In this document: positions 11,067 to 21,294 of the stretch, one piece after another
Position numbering within the stretch: the stretch's first letter is position 1
Layout: each line of letters begins with the position of its first letter
Made by a program: the position numbers and the translations under genes
Notes under the pieces: generated by a model
Told to the model about the DNA's origin: nothing
Database searches by the model: none
Seen by the model: only the letters and a program-made list of their open reading frames with translations
NCBI GenBank assembly: GCA_023014485.1
Contig: JAJOZX010001567.1
Location: forward strand, 592,501-656,500
Source: Bathynomus jamesi
Taxonomy: Eukaryota; Arthropoda; Malacostraca; Isopoda; Cirolanidae
Direction of reading: 5' to 3'
Length of the DNA: 64,000 nt

Positions 11067-11924
11067 AATTTATATTCAGAAGTAAAATCAAGTTATATGT
11101 AATTTATAATTTATGATAATTCAAATTATAATTAAAGCAAATGCAAATTATTTCTATTTATCTGAAAAATTATTTCTATTTATCTGAAACATAAAAATAT
11201 CAAGCATTAAACAAACAACTTATCATGTAACATATAACAACATTAAACATATTCAACTATGAAGGTAAAAAAGGGAGGAGGGGCATGTGATAGGGGTAGT
11301 AGGGTAGCACATGCTTGATTTTTTAATATTTTGTTAAAGTGATAAAAAAAAACTCACAAAGTGTACTTTTTAAGAAATAACATTTTTTCCCATTTAAATA
11401 TATGCAAATATGAGGGTAAAAAATAGGGGGTATATGTGCTAGGGGTGGCAGGGGTAGCACATGCTTGATATTTTAATATTTTGTTAAGATGATAAAATGA
11501 AACTTCTCACATAGTGTACTTTTTAAGAAATAAAAAATTTACCATTTTCGACCCGGCCTAATATATATATTAGTGATGTAGCGGTTGTCTTTTTTCATAG
11601 CTCTGCGATTGCGGTTGCGGTTGCGGAGCTTACAAATAGAGCTCCGTGCTAAGAATAAACAACAAAATTAAATATCGCGTTTTAGCCACACTTTTCAGTC
11701 TACAATATAATGACTATAATCTAAACTGTAAAAAGTGTTTCCAGGATGCGGGACGAGGACCCAACGCGTTTTGCATCCCACCAACGACTTTCCCCAACCA
11801 CCGCCCATTCGAAAATAGTGTATATAATTATAATATACAGTGTGTGTGTGTGTACACTATTTAATCCTTATATTTAAATTTAATTGCTGGGAGACTGTAT
11901 TTTAAAAATATAAGTTTTTCAGCT

Positions 11925-12445
11925 CTACATGTGTTGCATGGTTTGTAATGCGTTCTTATTTTACTTCTTTTCATCTTTCACGCCTTTCCAGCCTAGTGGG
12001 CTGCATCCTCTACCTCCCTGTGGAGTAGAGGATCGGTCTGCAACAGCTGGAAGAATGTGTTGCTTTGAGTTAAGAATGTGTTGTTCTTGAGTTAAGAATG
12101 TATTGCATGGTTTGTAAGCTTTCATATTTTACTTCTTTTCATCTTTCACCCCTTTCCGGCAGAGTGGGCTCTACCTCCCTATGGAGTAGAGGACCGTTCT
12201 GCAATCTTTCCTATTCTCTCCGACTATTTTCCTGCCTTGTCGGCAGTGGCCGGCGGATGACGATGGTGAGTCTTTTTTTTCTTTTTCTGAATGAATGTTA
12301 ACCCACGAGTGATAGGTGTTGCTATTACTTAACCCCTTATTCTCTTCTCTTAACCCCCTACTCTTTCCTTTCTCTCGGGCTAACCTTAGAGTGGATCTTA
12401 GGGTCTTTGTTAGCCTTAGCTTCTGTAGATCTGTAGAAGGTATGT
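11925..12445 (+). repeat. interspersed repeat R (copy 1), internally duplicated
   Basis: Matches the minus strand of 20840-21185 over several hundred bases, including CTTGTCGGCAGTGGCCGGCG and GTGGATCTTAGGGTCTTTGT. Within this copy a block of roughly 165 bp is duplicated: TATTTTACTTCTTTTCATCT appears near 11960 and 12127, each followed by CTACCTCCCT and GGAGTAGAGGA. It ends at CTGTAGATCTGTAG exactly where the hAT transposase frame is lost, so it disrupted that gene. Family unknown. Confidence 0.75.
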
Positions 12446-13273
12446 CCGAGCCAGTTTGCTCAAATTTTTGTATTTCTTTTGATTTGACCTCCACCAAGCC
12501 AAAGCATCATCATCTTGTCCAGTCCTTTTTTCTTTGTGATATTTCTCGATCATTTTTTGCGAGTCTCTGCTTGACTCAGTTTCGGTCTCGTCATCACTAC
12601 TGGAAGCCAATAGAGCACTCATTGAGTCCATTATTATTACTGATTTACTCGTAGAAGCTGATGCCTGGCCTAAATCAATCAGTGATTTCTTTGCCGGTGG
12701 TTCACTGGCTGCCTCAGAGTCCGACGATGATTGAGTCTTGTCCATTTCATCACAAAGCTATCTCAATTTTTCCTGAACATCTTTTGTGACATGTGAAGCG
12801 GAAAAAATTTTGCTTTGTACTTTGGATCCAAATAGGTAGTCAAAGAATATATGTTATTTGCTTCTTGGCCATCAAATCTCCTTGCTAGCTCTGTGCGCAT
12901 TGTCTCCTTCATTGTTTTGATTCCACGATCAGCTTCATAATGAACACTTCGAGGTTGCAGCACATTTTTCAAGGAAATGACGAGGTGAATAACCTCAGAT
13001 ATGGAAGAGGTGGAACTACTCAATCTTTTTGTGATATCATCGAATGATTTCAGCACAGCCACACAGTTTGACAAGAGAGTGAAGTCAACGTTAGTGAGTT
13101 GTTGCATTTTGGAGTTAGCAGCGCTATATACACACAGTGGTTCCTTCAACTTCAGTGTTCTCTGCATCATGTGATAAGTGCTGTTCCACCGTGTGGCGAC
13201 ATCATGAATGACTGTAAGTTCAGGTTGATCTAAGCGTTTCTAAATTTTTTTTAACTCATCCTGCGCCATCGTA

Positions 13274-13640
13274 CAGGGTGTCCCGTAAGTCTGGACCCAT
13301 AGGGATTTATAATATATTTTTTTATTGTTATTATTATTATTTTATTATTATTATTTTTTTATTATTTTTTATTATGATTTTTATTTGTGGGGCCACTTGA
13401 AAGCCAAAGTGTACGAGGTCAAACTTCAGAACATTTTCCACCTTAAAGCACGCATTGTGGAGGCGTGTCAAGAAATTTCTGCGACTGTGATTCAGAAAGT
13501 GCTGTCGCAGTGGAGATTGCGTCTTCAACTATGTGTGCGACACAACGGCGGACACTTTGAACAGATTATGTAATAAATTTTTGGACTATTTTGTAATTTT
13601 ATTATTTTTCCCTATGGGTCCAGACTTACGGGACACCCTG
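13274..13640 (+). mobile_element. mariner deletion derivative (copy 1)
   Basis: Ends CAGGGTGTCCCGTAAGTCTG and its complement, flanked by TA (13272-13273, 13641-13642). Inside, 13388-13573 encodes the last 62 residues of a Tc1/mariner transposase, beginning WGHLKAKVYEVKLQ and ending with NGGHFEQIM. The rest of the transposase is deleted and replaced by ATT-rich sequence. Almost the same element is at 50233-50634. This copy has additionally lost about 37 bp of the left inverted repeat. It sits within the hAT transposase gene. Confidence 0.9.
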
Positions 13641-13689
13641 TAGAATGGTTGAAATGAGTAGCGATGGATCGAAGTTTAGCTAACAAGTC

Positions 13690-13930
13690 ACTGATAGATA
13701 GATAGATAGATAGATAGAATAACCTTTATTAATAATAAAATAAATACAGTAGTCTTTTTACAATTTACAATTTTTACAATGACATAAATAATTGTGAAGC
13801 TCGACTATTTATTTATTTTTTAATTTTTTAATTTGGCCCTTAAGCTTTAGGCTTTACTGGGCTCTTATTAAAAATGAGAGAGATTTTTGTGAGGATAATC
13901 CACTTTTGATTACAAGTTTCAGTTTATGAA
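13690..13930 (-). repeat. dispersed retroposon-like repeat with GATA tail
   Basis: Starts at a GATA microsatellite (13694-13718), then AATAACCTTTATTAATAATA, and later TTTGGCCCTTAAGCTTTAGG and CTTTACTGGGCTCTTATTA at 13833-13870. The same order (microsatellite, CTTTA, then GGCCTTACTGGGCTCT) occurs at 40826-41010 with an AAT microsatellite instead. Read on the minus strand this looks like a retroposon 3' end with variable simple-sequence tails. Family unknown. Confidence 0.55.
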
Positions 13931-15332
13931 CAGTGCAATCGATATTATGGACGCCAGTGAGAAACAAAGCTTTTATCATGTTTGCTCCTGAGTCGCGCAT
14001 TACCTAATGGATGGATGAATGGGCAATATCCCACTTCTCAAACTTTTCTGACAAGTATTCTCCAGTGTGGCGATCTTCAAGTGGCATTCACTGAACACCA
14101 AATTGGTTCTCTTGAAGTCTTGATTCACTGCATGGCATGTCAAAGAGAGTAAAGACACTCCAGCAGACGTGTCTGACCATGCATCCGTTGTCAATGATAC
14201 TTTCGAACCTTTTAGAGGCTCAAGAATTTTGAACATTTTCTTTGAAACAAAGTCATAGATATCGTTGCACACAAGATCAATGTAGAACTGACACTGTTTC
14301 ACTTTATACTGTGGTGCTGTTTCAGCCATGAGTCTCATGAAACCTAAGTCCTCTACGTGGCTGAATGGCAAGTCATCCATTATTATCATTTCGGCTATGC
14401 GATAGTCCAGTGATTTTCATTTTGAATGATTCGCATCCCAAATTTTCACTTTTTCGAAGCAATTTTCAATCGTCTGATTCTTTTCTTTCACTGCACACTT
14501 CATTTCCTGTAGGGGTGTAAAAGACACTTTTAATTCCTTTTTCTTCTTTGACTGTTCATTAGCTTCATTTTCACTAGATATCACTTCATTATAGTCCTTC
14601 CTGTGCATTGAACGCAGATGGTTTTTTTAGTTAGTGGTACTCCTTCCCTTTCGTGAATAGTTCTTATTACATATGACACACTTCCCTACATCGTTTGACA
14701 CTGTCGAGGAGTACTTCCACACTGCACTCGTAGATCGCTCCATGATGGTTGCACCACAGTCTAACACTTTACTAAGAGGTTGAAGCACGTAACGTTACAT
14801 AGGTAGCGACGGAGAGCTAACGCAACACAACCATCCTCACTCGTGTCTGAACAGATACTGAAGCTGGTGCTTTAGTTTAGTTTGTAACTTGGTAGTGAAA
14901 ATTGCCTAATTTCTAATAGAAAAAAATTGAGTGTTTTTTATCTTTTTTATCAACAGTAATTATACATAATTATTGCTTTATTAAATATAATTAAAATAAT
15001 GCTTTTCTAGCAACCTATAGTTGATAAATGTAAAGTATTACATAATGCATCTATCCATCCAGTCCAAGTAGCAATTCTAGACACGTCGCAATTAGGGCGT
15101 AGCAAACTTTTACTTTTTTGCACTCTTGAGTGAAGCCATCAGGCATGACAGAAACAGCATTTGGCGACGTTTATAGCATTTATAGCCATTACGCTAGCAT
15201 TTATAGCATTTGGTTGCCCTAGTAAGAAGATATCCTCAAACAACAGCAATAACTGCACTGATAAATGCGGTTGCGGTTGCGGTTGCGGACAACCACTACA
15301 TCACTAATATATAACACGTGAAATGAATGAAT

Positions 15333-15469
15333 GATGGAAACCCACGATGAAAAAGAAAAAATATTCCTAGGCCTTTCGTGTATTCAACAGTATTCATTCC
15401 CTGACGAGGTGTACTGTTGACTACACGAAAGGCCTTGGAATGATTTTTTTTTCCTTGTAGGTTTGCATC
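15333..15469. repeat. imperfect hairpin (foldback) repeat
   Basis: Left arm includes CCTAGGCCTTTCGTGTATTC and AACAGTA; right arm includes TACTGTTGACTACACGAAAG and GCCTTGG, with about 20 bases between. The arms extend through the A-rich and T-rich outer parts. No coding capacity. Confidence 0.75.
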
Positions 15470-15549
15470 AACCTTTCAACCTTTCAAATGTTCTGTGCGA
15501 TGATTCCTCATTTCACGAAGGTCAAGCTTGTCACCTCTCCTCTTCAATC
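15470..15549 (-). mobile_element. LINE-A 3' end scrap
   Basis: Contains CCTTTCAACCTTTCAAATGT and ATTTCACGAAGGTCAAGCTT, the minus-strand 3' terminal sequence of LINE-A as in 43375-43440. Severely 5' truncated. Its 3' side abuts the hairpin rather than a microsatellite; a TA array lies on its other side. Confidence 0.8.
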
Positions 15550-15557
15550 ATATATAT

Positions 15558-15594
<37 letters not shown>
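15550..15594. repeat. (TA)n microsatellite
   Basis: TA array next to the LINE-A scrap. Confidence 0.9.
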
Positions 15595-17488
15595 GCTTTT
15601 CTATGCAAAGTATTACCATTAAAATTAGCAAATAATATACAAAAATAGTAAAAAATTAAATATTCTGTAGGATTTTGCTGATAACATCGTCCTCTACAGT
15701 TAAAGCTGATTGCAGCTTCGATTTACAGGTATTTATATTTTGAATATGTTAAAAGTTATTTTTGAGCTTTGTTTCATATTTTCATTTTTACAAAATGGTT
15801 GATTTCTGCGATGTCTGTTTCTATTTGTTCAAACTGGAGGGTGATTTTATAAGTTAATGAGTGGAAAAGAATTATCATCGCGAGTTGGTATATACCGAAT
15901 ATTCGTATCTAAACTTTTGATTACGAAAATTTGTCTTTCTCGAATCAAAAAAAAAAAAAAATTTTATGTCAGTCATAAACCCTCAAAACCAAGAAACGAA
16001 ATTTTTGAAACGCGCTTAAATCACTTTCCTTTGTCACCCTCTAACTAATTATTTTTCATAGAGTGGAGATTAATAGTTTTCTCTATGGAAATGTTTGTGA
16101 ATAAGGTACAATATGCCTCGGCATTATAATCCTATCTTTAATTTTTATTAACTTATTCCAATACATCTGTATGAATCCGGAATTCCAATTTTGGTTACTA
16201 TTTTCAGGGATCATTTTGGAGGGCGCATCATAATTTTCAGTGTTATCCGCAGTGTTATGACCCACATCAGGGGCCCCCTACAGGATGAAAAGAGGCGTAA
16301 GGATTTAATATGAAGTAAACAAAATGTAAGTTGGAGCCATTATTCTGCGTTTGTTCTTCTAAATATGAAAATAATGTTTAACTTAAATACAAAATTTGTC
16401 AATGGAGGTGTGAATTTATTTGTTCTCACCCCTCCATCACCACCCATGCATTATGATACGATTGCAGCGGTAACAATAATGGATCTATGCCTATTTGGTC
16501 GACAACATATAACAATGACATTCTAAAAAACTAACTTAGTCTAATTTAACCTAACCTATGCTAATCTAACCTAACCTAACCTAACTTATTATAACCCACA
16601 ATAACTTGTCGATATTATGTCACTCAGATGTGGTTAGCCTGATAATACTACTACTATTACTACTACTGCTACTACTACTACTACTAATAATAATAATAAT
16701 AATAATCTTTTAGAGACTTCTCTAAGATTCTAAATATATTCTTAGATACTTTGGAAATTTTATCTAAAACAATCCTTAAGTAAAACAATATGATTATTTT
16801 ATGCGAAATCTCTGACGTTTCGCCTGTACACTTGAAGCATTTTTGAAACGTCAAAGATACGAATGTTTTACTCGTCATATTATTTTCTAAACTCGAGGAC
16901 TGCCTCAACTAAAATCTCTAAAATATGTAATATAAAATTATTATCATATGAAAGAGTGATCTCGTACGATAACGTAAGAATTCGTTATAAACAAATCCTT
17001 TTAATTAATAGTGTTGCTGATTCCAAGTTTAAGAATCTTTCAGCCTCATTTTATGGTTGATTTTTATGGGATTCCATTAGGTCCGAGGCATTCAATTATG
17101 CCAGTCAAAAAGATGTGCTTTATGGGGACATTTTCGGTTTTATCTTAGTCTTAATAACCCGCTGAAACCTTTAGCTTCTCCTTCCATAATTATATGCATT
17201 ATAACGTCCTTTTTAGGCCAGAAGTTGTTTAATTAATGATTTGAGTTATGAAATAATACGTGAGAGTGATAGTGTAAATAGGTGGGTATAATGGATCTCA
17301 TTTAATAAGAGCGTAAGGCCGTTTCTTCACGATAAATTTAGGCGAGCGAGAATGTTGGAAATTATTATTAATGCTGGTTATATTTTGTGAATGTAGGTTA
17401 ACTCCCGTTGAATAGTTAAAATGGGTAATTAATCTTATTAGTACATTGTTATTTTCCGACTTTTATATTCAGTACGACCCTATATACA

Positions 17489-17490
<2 letters not shown>
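15595..17490. other. no gene; small AACCT and ATA tracts
   Basis: No coding sequence I can support. Contains an AACCT-like patch at 16537-16597 and a CTA/ATA trinucleotide tract at 16649-16707. Confidence 0.5.
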
Positions 17491-17528
<38 letters not shown>

Positions 17529-17559
17529 ATATATATATATATATATATTATATATATTA
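17491..17559. repeat. (TA)n microsatellite
   Basis: TA array with two short breaks. Confidence 0.9.
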
Positions 17560-18185
17560 AATATGATAATTTAACATATGTTAAGGTACATGTCCATGAT
17601 GGAACCTATTTTAAATTAATTAATTCTTACATGAAATAAGGAATTACGAAAATCCAGGCTTTATCTCTTATCATTCCTTTATCTCTTATCTTTCCTTCAT
17701 CTCAAATCAAAATTTTTTTAAATGGTTAATAGAGATAAAAAAAAATATCCCCTCTTTTAATCCTAAAAGAATTATTAAAAGACATCATCGTTATAATTCT
17801 ACGTAGAATAAAAGACTATTTCTTTAGAATTAAAAAGAATCGATCAAATATTATCTTAATGCTTTTAATCTTCGTTCAGAAAATATATATATATATAAAT
17901 AAATATATATAAAGTTTTTAAATTACGAGGCAAACTAATTTAATTTTATATTTTTAACATAATTCATAGAGCAATACTGCGTATGTATACAAAGTGAATT
18001 ATTTTATATGCGCAGAAATAGTTACTTTGGATTACGATTTTATTTATTCAGTGTGCGTTCATTTATTTTAACTGAGGGGTAACTTAATTAAAAAAGCATC
18101 ACAGAAGTCCGTAATGAATGTTTGTACCAAATGTAGCGTAGCGGACTTTCACAGAGGAAAGGGGAACGTTTTATTTCTGAAAATT

Positions 18186-18189
<4 letters not shown>
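17560..18189. other. no gene seen
   Basis: AT-rich sequence with repeated words such as CTTTATCTCTTATC near 17660-17700; nothing recognisable. Confidence 0.45.

Positions 18190-18239
<50 letters not shown>
18190..18239. repeat. (TA)n microsatellite
   Basis: About 25 TA units. Confidence 0.95.
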
Positions 18240-18242
<3 letters not shown>

Positions 18243-18316
18243 ATAAATCTATGATATAAGATAATATACATTGACAGAATAACTTAATATTTCATGCACT
18301 AGGAAAAATAAACGTG

Positions 18317-18366
18317 TATATATATATATATATAATATATATATTATATATATATATATATATATA
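18317..18366. repeat. (TA)n, target of mariner
   Basis: TA array whose last TA (18365-18366) is the left target site of the adjacent mariner; the array resumes at 19744. Confidence 0.9.
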
Positions 18367-19740
18367 CAGGGTGGATACAAAAAAGTGACGCCCCCTGGCA
18401 TTTTGTATTATTTTTGGTGTCCTGAAAATGAATCATTGCACAAATCTTTCATTGATGATTGGTTAACTCAAAACACGTGTTATCATTTGCAATTGATGTA
18501 TCTAGTCAATATTTATGTTCATAAAACTTGAATTTTTCTTAGCCCCTTAACGTCATAAAATGCCTTCCTACAACCTAGAGGATAAGGTTCTTGTAAAATA
18601 TTTAAGAATTACAAAAGGACGGGGTGCAAAACGTCTTGTGCGAGAGTTCCCAGATAAACCTTGGACCATGTCAGGTCTAAAAAGATTAATTCGCAAGATT
18701 GATGAAACTGGTGAGATTGACAGACGAAAAGGGAGTGGGAGACCACGTAGTGCCAGAACAGAAGAAAATATAAGCTTGGTTCAAGATTTAATTTTAAGTC
18801 AGGAGAATCAGCCTGGGAGTCGCCTTTCTCCAAGAGAAATCGCAAAAAGGTCCGGAATAAATCGAGAGAGTGTTAGAAATATCGCCAAAAAGGACCTGAA
18901 TCTACGTGCCTACAAACGTGTTTCATGTCAGGTTCTAACTGATGCAAACAAGAACAAACGTCTTGCTTGCTCTAGGAGCCTGCTACGTCAATGAGACCAA
19001 CAATCTGTGAGACGAATATGGTTTTCTGATGAGAAAGTTTTGTATCTACCAATAAACCATCAGAATGATCGCTTGTATGGGAACGTCCATAAAAAAAGAG
19101 AGTTACCTTCAAAGAAACTTAGTTAAAGAAACCTCGAAATTCTCTCCAAGCATTATGACAAGTGCTTGTGTGTCAAAATTAGGGAAAAGCAGGATTGTAT
19201 TTATCGAAAGAAAGGCAAAAATTAACGTGGACTATTACTGTTCAAATGTTTTACCACTCTATCTAACTGATATTCGACGAATTAGTGGTGAAAGATATAC
19301 TTTCCAACAAGATGGAACCCCTGCTCATAGAGCACGCCAAATTGTCACATTCCTTGAGAACGAAACACCAGATTTTATCGAACCCAATATGTGGCCGGCT
19401 AGTAGCCCCGATCTTTCACCACTAGATTATGGTGTTTGAGAAGCCCTAAAGTCCAAAGTTTATATCCCTGATACCAATATAAGAGACAGAGATGAACTAC
19501 GCGAAAGAATTCTGCTCAGCTGGGAGAAGGTGTCTCAACGATATGTAAACAGGTGTATTGATCAGTGGCGTCCACGTTTGGAGGCCTGCGTTGAGCAGGA
19601 AGGGGAATACATCGAGTAACTTCTCAATTAAGACGAACAACATGCTGAGGTAAGCATCTATGAAGTTTGGGAGCTCTAGTCCCCTTACTTTTTTTTAATC
19701 TGACAGTTTACCTCTAAGGGGTCACTTTTTTGTACCCACC

Positions 19741-19743
<3 letters not shown>
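18367..19743 (+). mobile_element. full-length DD37D (maT-like) mariner element
   Basis: 1377 bp, with inverted ends CAGGGTGGATACAAAAAAGT and ACTTTTTTGTACCCACCCTG, flanked by TA duplications inside a TA array. It carries one transposase gene (18560-19619). Length and structure are normal for Tc1/mariner elements, so this is a complete insertion inactivated by point mutations. Confidence 0.92.
18560..19619 (+). pseudogene. DD37D mariner transposase
   Basis: Catalyses cut-and-paste transposition at TA sites. The start at 18560 gives an N-terminal paired helix-turn-helix-type DNA-binding region (about residues 1-130) with the basic stretch RRKGSGRPRSARTEE. Catalytic blocks follow: WFSDEKV (first Asp), FQQDGTPAHRAR (second Asp), SSPDLSPLDYGV (third Asp). 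There are 37 residues between the second and third aspartates, which defines DD37D and points to the maT clade. Defects: stop at 18992, a frameshift near 19120-19150, and TGA at 19437 where the family has Trp before EALKSKVY. All three aspartates survive. It reads to a natural stop at 19617-19619. Confidence 0.88.

Positions 19744-19785
<42 letters not shown>
19744..19785. repeat. (TA)n microsatellite
   Basis: Right-hand continuation of the TA array split by the mariner. Confidence 0.9.
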
Positions 19786-19788
<3 letters not shown>

Positions 19789-20164
19789 CTAATATACATT
19801 ATTAATATTTGTAATGCCTGCCTAAAATACCGTTTTTTAAACAATGGGGAAGGAGAAGATAAATTATGGAGTCAAAAAACATTACATAAATTTTCTCACT
19901 TGAGTTTTCCATCTTTTCTTAAAGTCATCCATCTTTGGTTTAATCAGGAACAAGAATCTCTTAGCGATGCTCTGTTCACTTTTCTTCTTCAATTTATTGA
20001 TACTTAAAACTTGCTTTTTACTACAAAAATTCCATATAACGAGTTTAAAAGATGGTCCTCCGAACGAATGATAGCCAGCCACTGATCACTGCGTGTACGA
20101 ATTCAAGATTTTTTTTTGTTTTGTTTTGTTTGGTGTCACAAATACCTGAAAATCAACTTTTTAT
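19786..20164. other. no gene seen
   Basis: One 66-codon minus-strand ORF (19882-20082) has no recognisable family features; I do not call it a gene. Confidence 0.45.
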
Positions 20165-20505
20165 GTCAATTCTCATATAGAAATTACAATTTATAAGTTA
20201 TAAATTATATTACGATTATAAATCATATTATAAATTATATTACTTATAACTTATATTAATTATAAATTAAATTATACTACAATTATAAATTATATTACAA
20301 ATTATAAATTATATTACTTACTTATTACTTATATTAATTATAAATTAAATTATATTACAATTATAAATTACATTATAAATTATAAATTATATTACAATTA
20401 TAAATTATATTATAAATTACATTATAAATTATATTACAAATTATAAATTATATTACAATTATAAATTATATTACATATTACTTATATTAATTAATTATAA
20501 ATCAA

Positions 20506-20506
<1 letters not shown>
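20165..20506. repeat. AT-rich ATAAATTATATTAC minisatellite
   Basis: Irregular tandem copies of words such as AATTATAAATTATATTAC, strongly A/T biased. Confidence 0.8.

Positions 20507-20556
<50 letters not shown>
20507..20556. repeat. (ATT)n microsatellite
   Basis: About 16 ATT units next to the AT-rich minisatellite. Confidence 0.9.
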
Positions 20557-20621
20557 AATCGGTCAAACTTCTTCGTGATATTGAAAGATGATGGTTGATA
20601 CGTTATCTGTAAAGAAGTGTG

Positions 20622-20824
20622 GGATCAATGAAAGAAAGCCACCCCCAGCCTTCTTTAGTTAGCTTTATAAGGCTAACTAACGAAAATATCACGACCTAAC
20701 CTAACCAATCGTTAAGTCAACTGTACACCCTTGACGACTGGTTAGGTTAGGTCGTTATATTTTCGTTAGTTAGCCTTATAAAGCTAACTAAAGAAGGCTG
20801 GGGGTGGCTTTCTTTCATTGATCC
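20622..20824. mobile_element. foldback element with AACCT-like core (copy 2)
   Basis: A near-complete 203-bp palindrome. Arms begin GGATCAATGAAAGAAAGCCA and run through CCCCCAGCCTTCTTTAGTTA to CGACCTAACCTAACCAATCG; only a short central stretch is unpaired. Same family as 6634-6781, with longer outer arms here. No coding capacity; a MITE or foldback transposon is likely. Confidence 0.85.
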
Positions 20825-20839
20825 GAAGTTTGCGTATAG

Positions 20840-21185
20840 GGTACAGTGATCTACAGATCTACAGAAGCTAAGGCTAACAAAGACCCTAAGATCCACTCTA
20901 AGGTTAGCCCGAGAGAAAGGAAAGAGTAGCGGGTTAAGAGAAGAGAAGAGAATAAGGGGTTAAGTAAGAGCAACACCTATCACTCATGGGTTAACATTCA
21001 TTCAGAAAAAGAGGAAAAGTGTCTCACCATCATCATCCGCCGGCCACTGCCGACAAGTCAGAAAAATAGTCGGAGAGAATAGGAGAGGGGTGAAAGATGA
21101 AAAGAAGTAAAATAAGAACGCTTACAAACCATGCAAACACAGTCTTAACTCACTGTCATACCATGCAAACTACAAACATGCAAGA
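20840..21185 (-). repeat. interspersed repeat R (copy 2)
   Basis: Reverse-complement relative of 11925-12445, including GATCTACAGAAGCTAAGGCT and CCGCCGGCCACTGCCGACAA. Lacks the internal duplication seen in copy 1. Lies just beyond the poly(A) end of LINE-B, so it might be a separate, earlier insertion. Confidence 0.75.
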
Positions 21186-21294
21186 AGAGAGTTAGACATG
21201 CAAGGTAAGGAAAAAAAAAAAAAGTAGGTAAAGTTAAACAAAAAGTGGGTTAGTTTACGCTATGAGCTACATCTACATTCGTGTTAGTCTAATT

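Larger units (their letters stand above)
8249..11560 (-). mobile_element. divergent hAT-like DNA transposon, element 1
   Basis: The ends are short inverted repeats: TAGGCCGGGTCGAAA on the left and its complement ending in GGCCTA on the right. ATATATAT on both sides fits an 8-bp target duplication, although it cannot be told from the TA array. One long minus-strand coding region lies inside (8943-11066). A tandem tRNA-headed SINE (8387-8688) has inserted in the 3' region. The 5' subterminal region contains two diverged direct copies (about 11280-11390 and 11435-11540), both with TAGCACATGCTTGAT. The TAG start and 8-bp duplication fit the hAT group. Confidence 0.8.
12420..14743 (-). pseudogene. 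hAT transposase with BED zinc finger (broken)
   Basis: Cut-and-paste transposase. From the ATG at 14743 the first 40 codons form a BED finger: WKY, CVIC, then HLRSMH, interrupted by a stop where a leucine is expected. Then come a lysine-rich stretch (14608-14417), the block LTTDAWSDTSAGVSLLSL at about 14180-14230 holding the first catalytic aspartate, the middle region (13170-12763), and an acidic linker followed by the start of the hAT dimerisation domain, ALAWWRSNQKKY...LSKLARTYL, at 12497-12440. The last part, with the expected SERVFS-type glutamate motif, is cut off by repeat R. Two other insertions (13274-13640 and 13690-13930) split the frame. Family membership is clear; the gene is inactive. 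Confidence 0.85.
11571..15306 (-). mobile_element. BED-finger hAT transposon, element with nested insertions
   Basis: Inverted ends TAGTGATGTAGCGGTTGTC (left) and its near complement GACAACCACTACATCACTA (right), with TA-rich flanks compatible with an 8-bp duplication. Just inside both ends, on the same strand, are TGCGGT tandem copies (11606-11628 and 15266-15289), possibly transposase-binding sites. The transposase remains lie on the minus strand at 12420-14743. At least three younger pieces are nested: repeat R (about 11925-12440), a mariner derivative (13274-13640) and a microsatellite-tailed repeat (13690-13930). It is separated from the hAT-like element on its left by only ten bases of TA. 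Confidence 0.85.

Noticed and set aside
12171..12654. ORFs within repeat R and the plus strand opposite the hAT C-terminus
   Set aside because: The plus-strand frame is the shadow of the hAT coding strand; the minus-strand frame runs from hAT sequence into repeat R and is a chance fusion.
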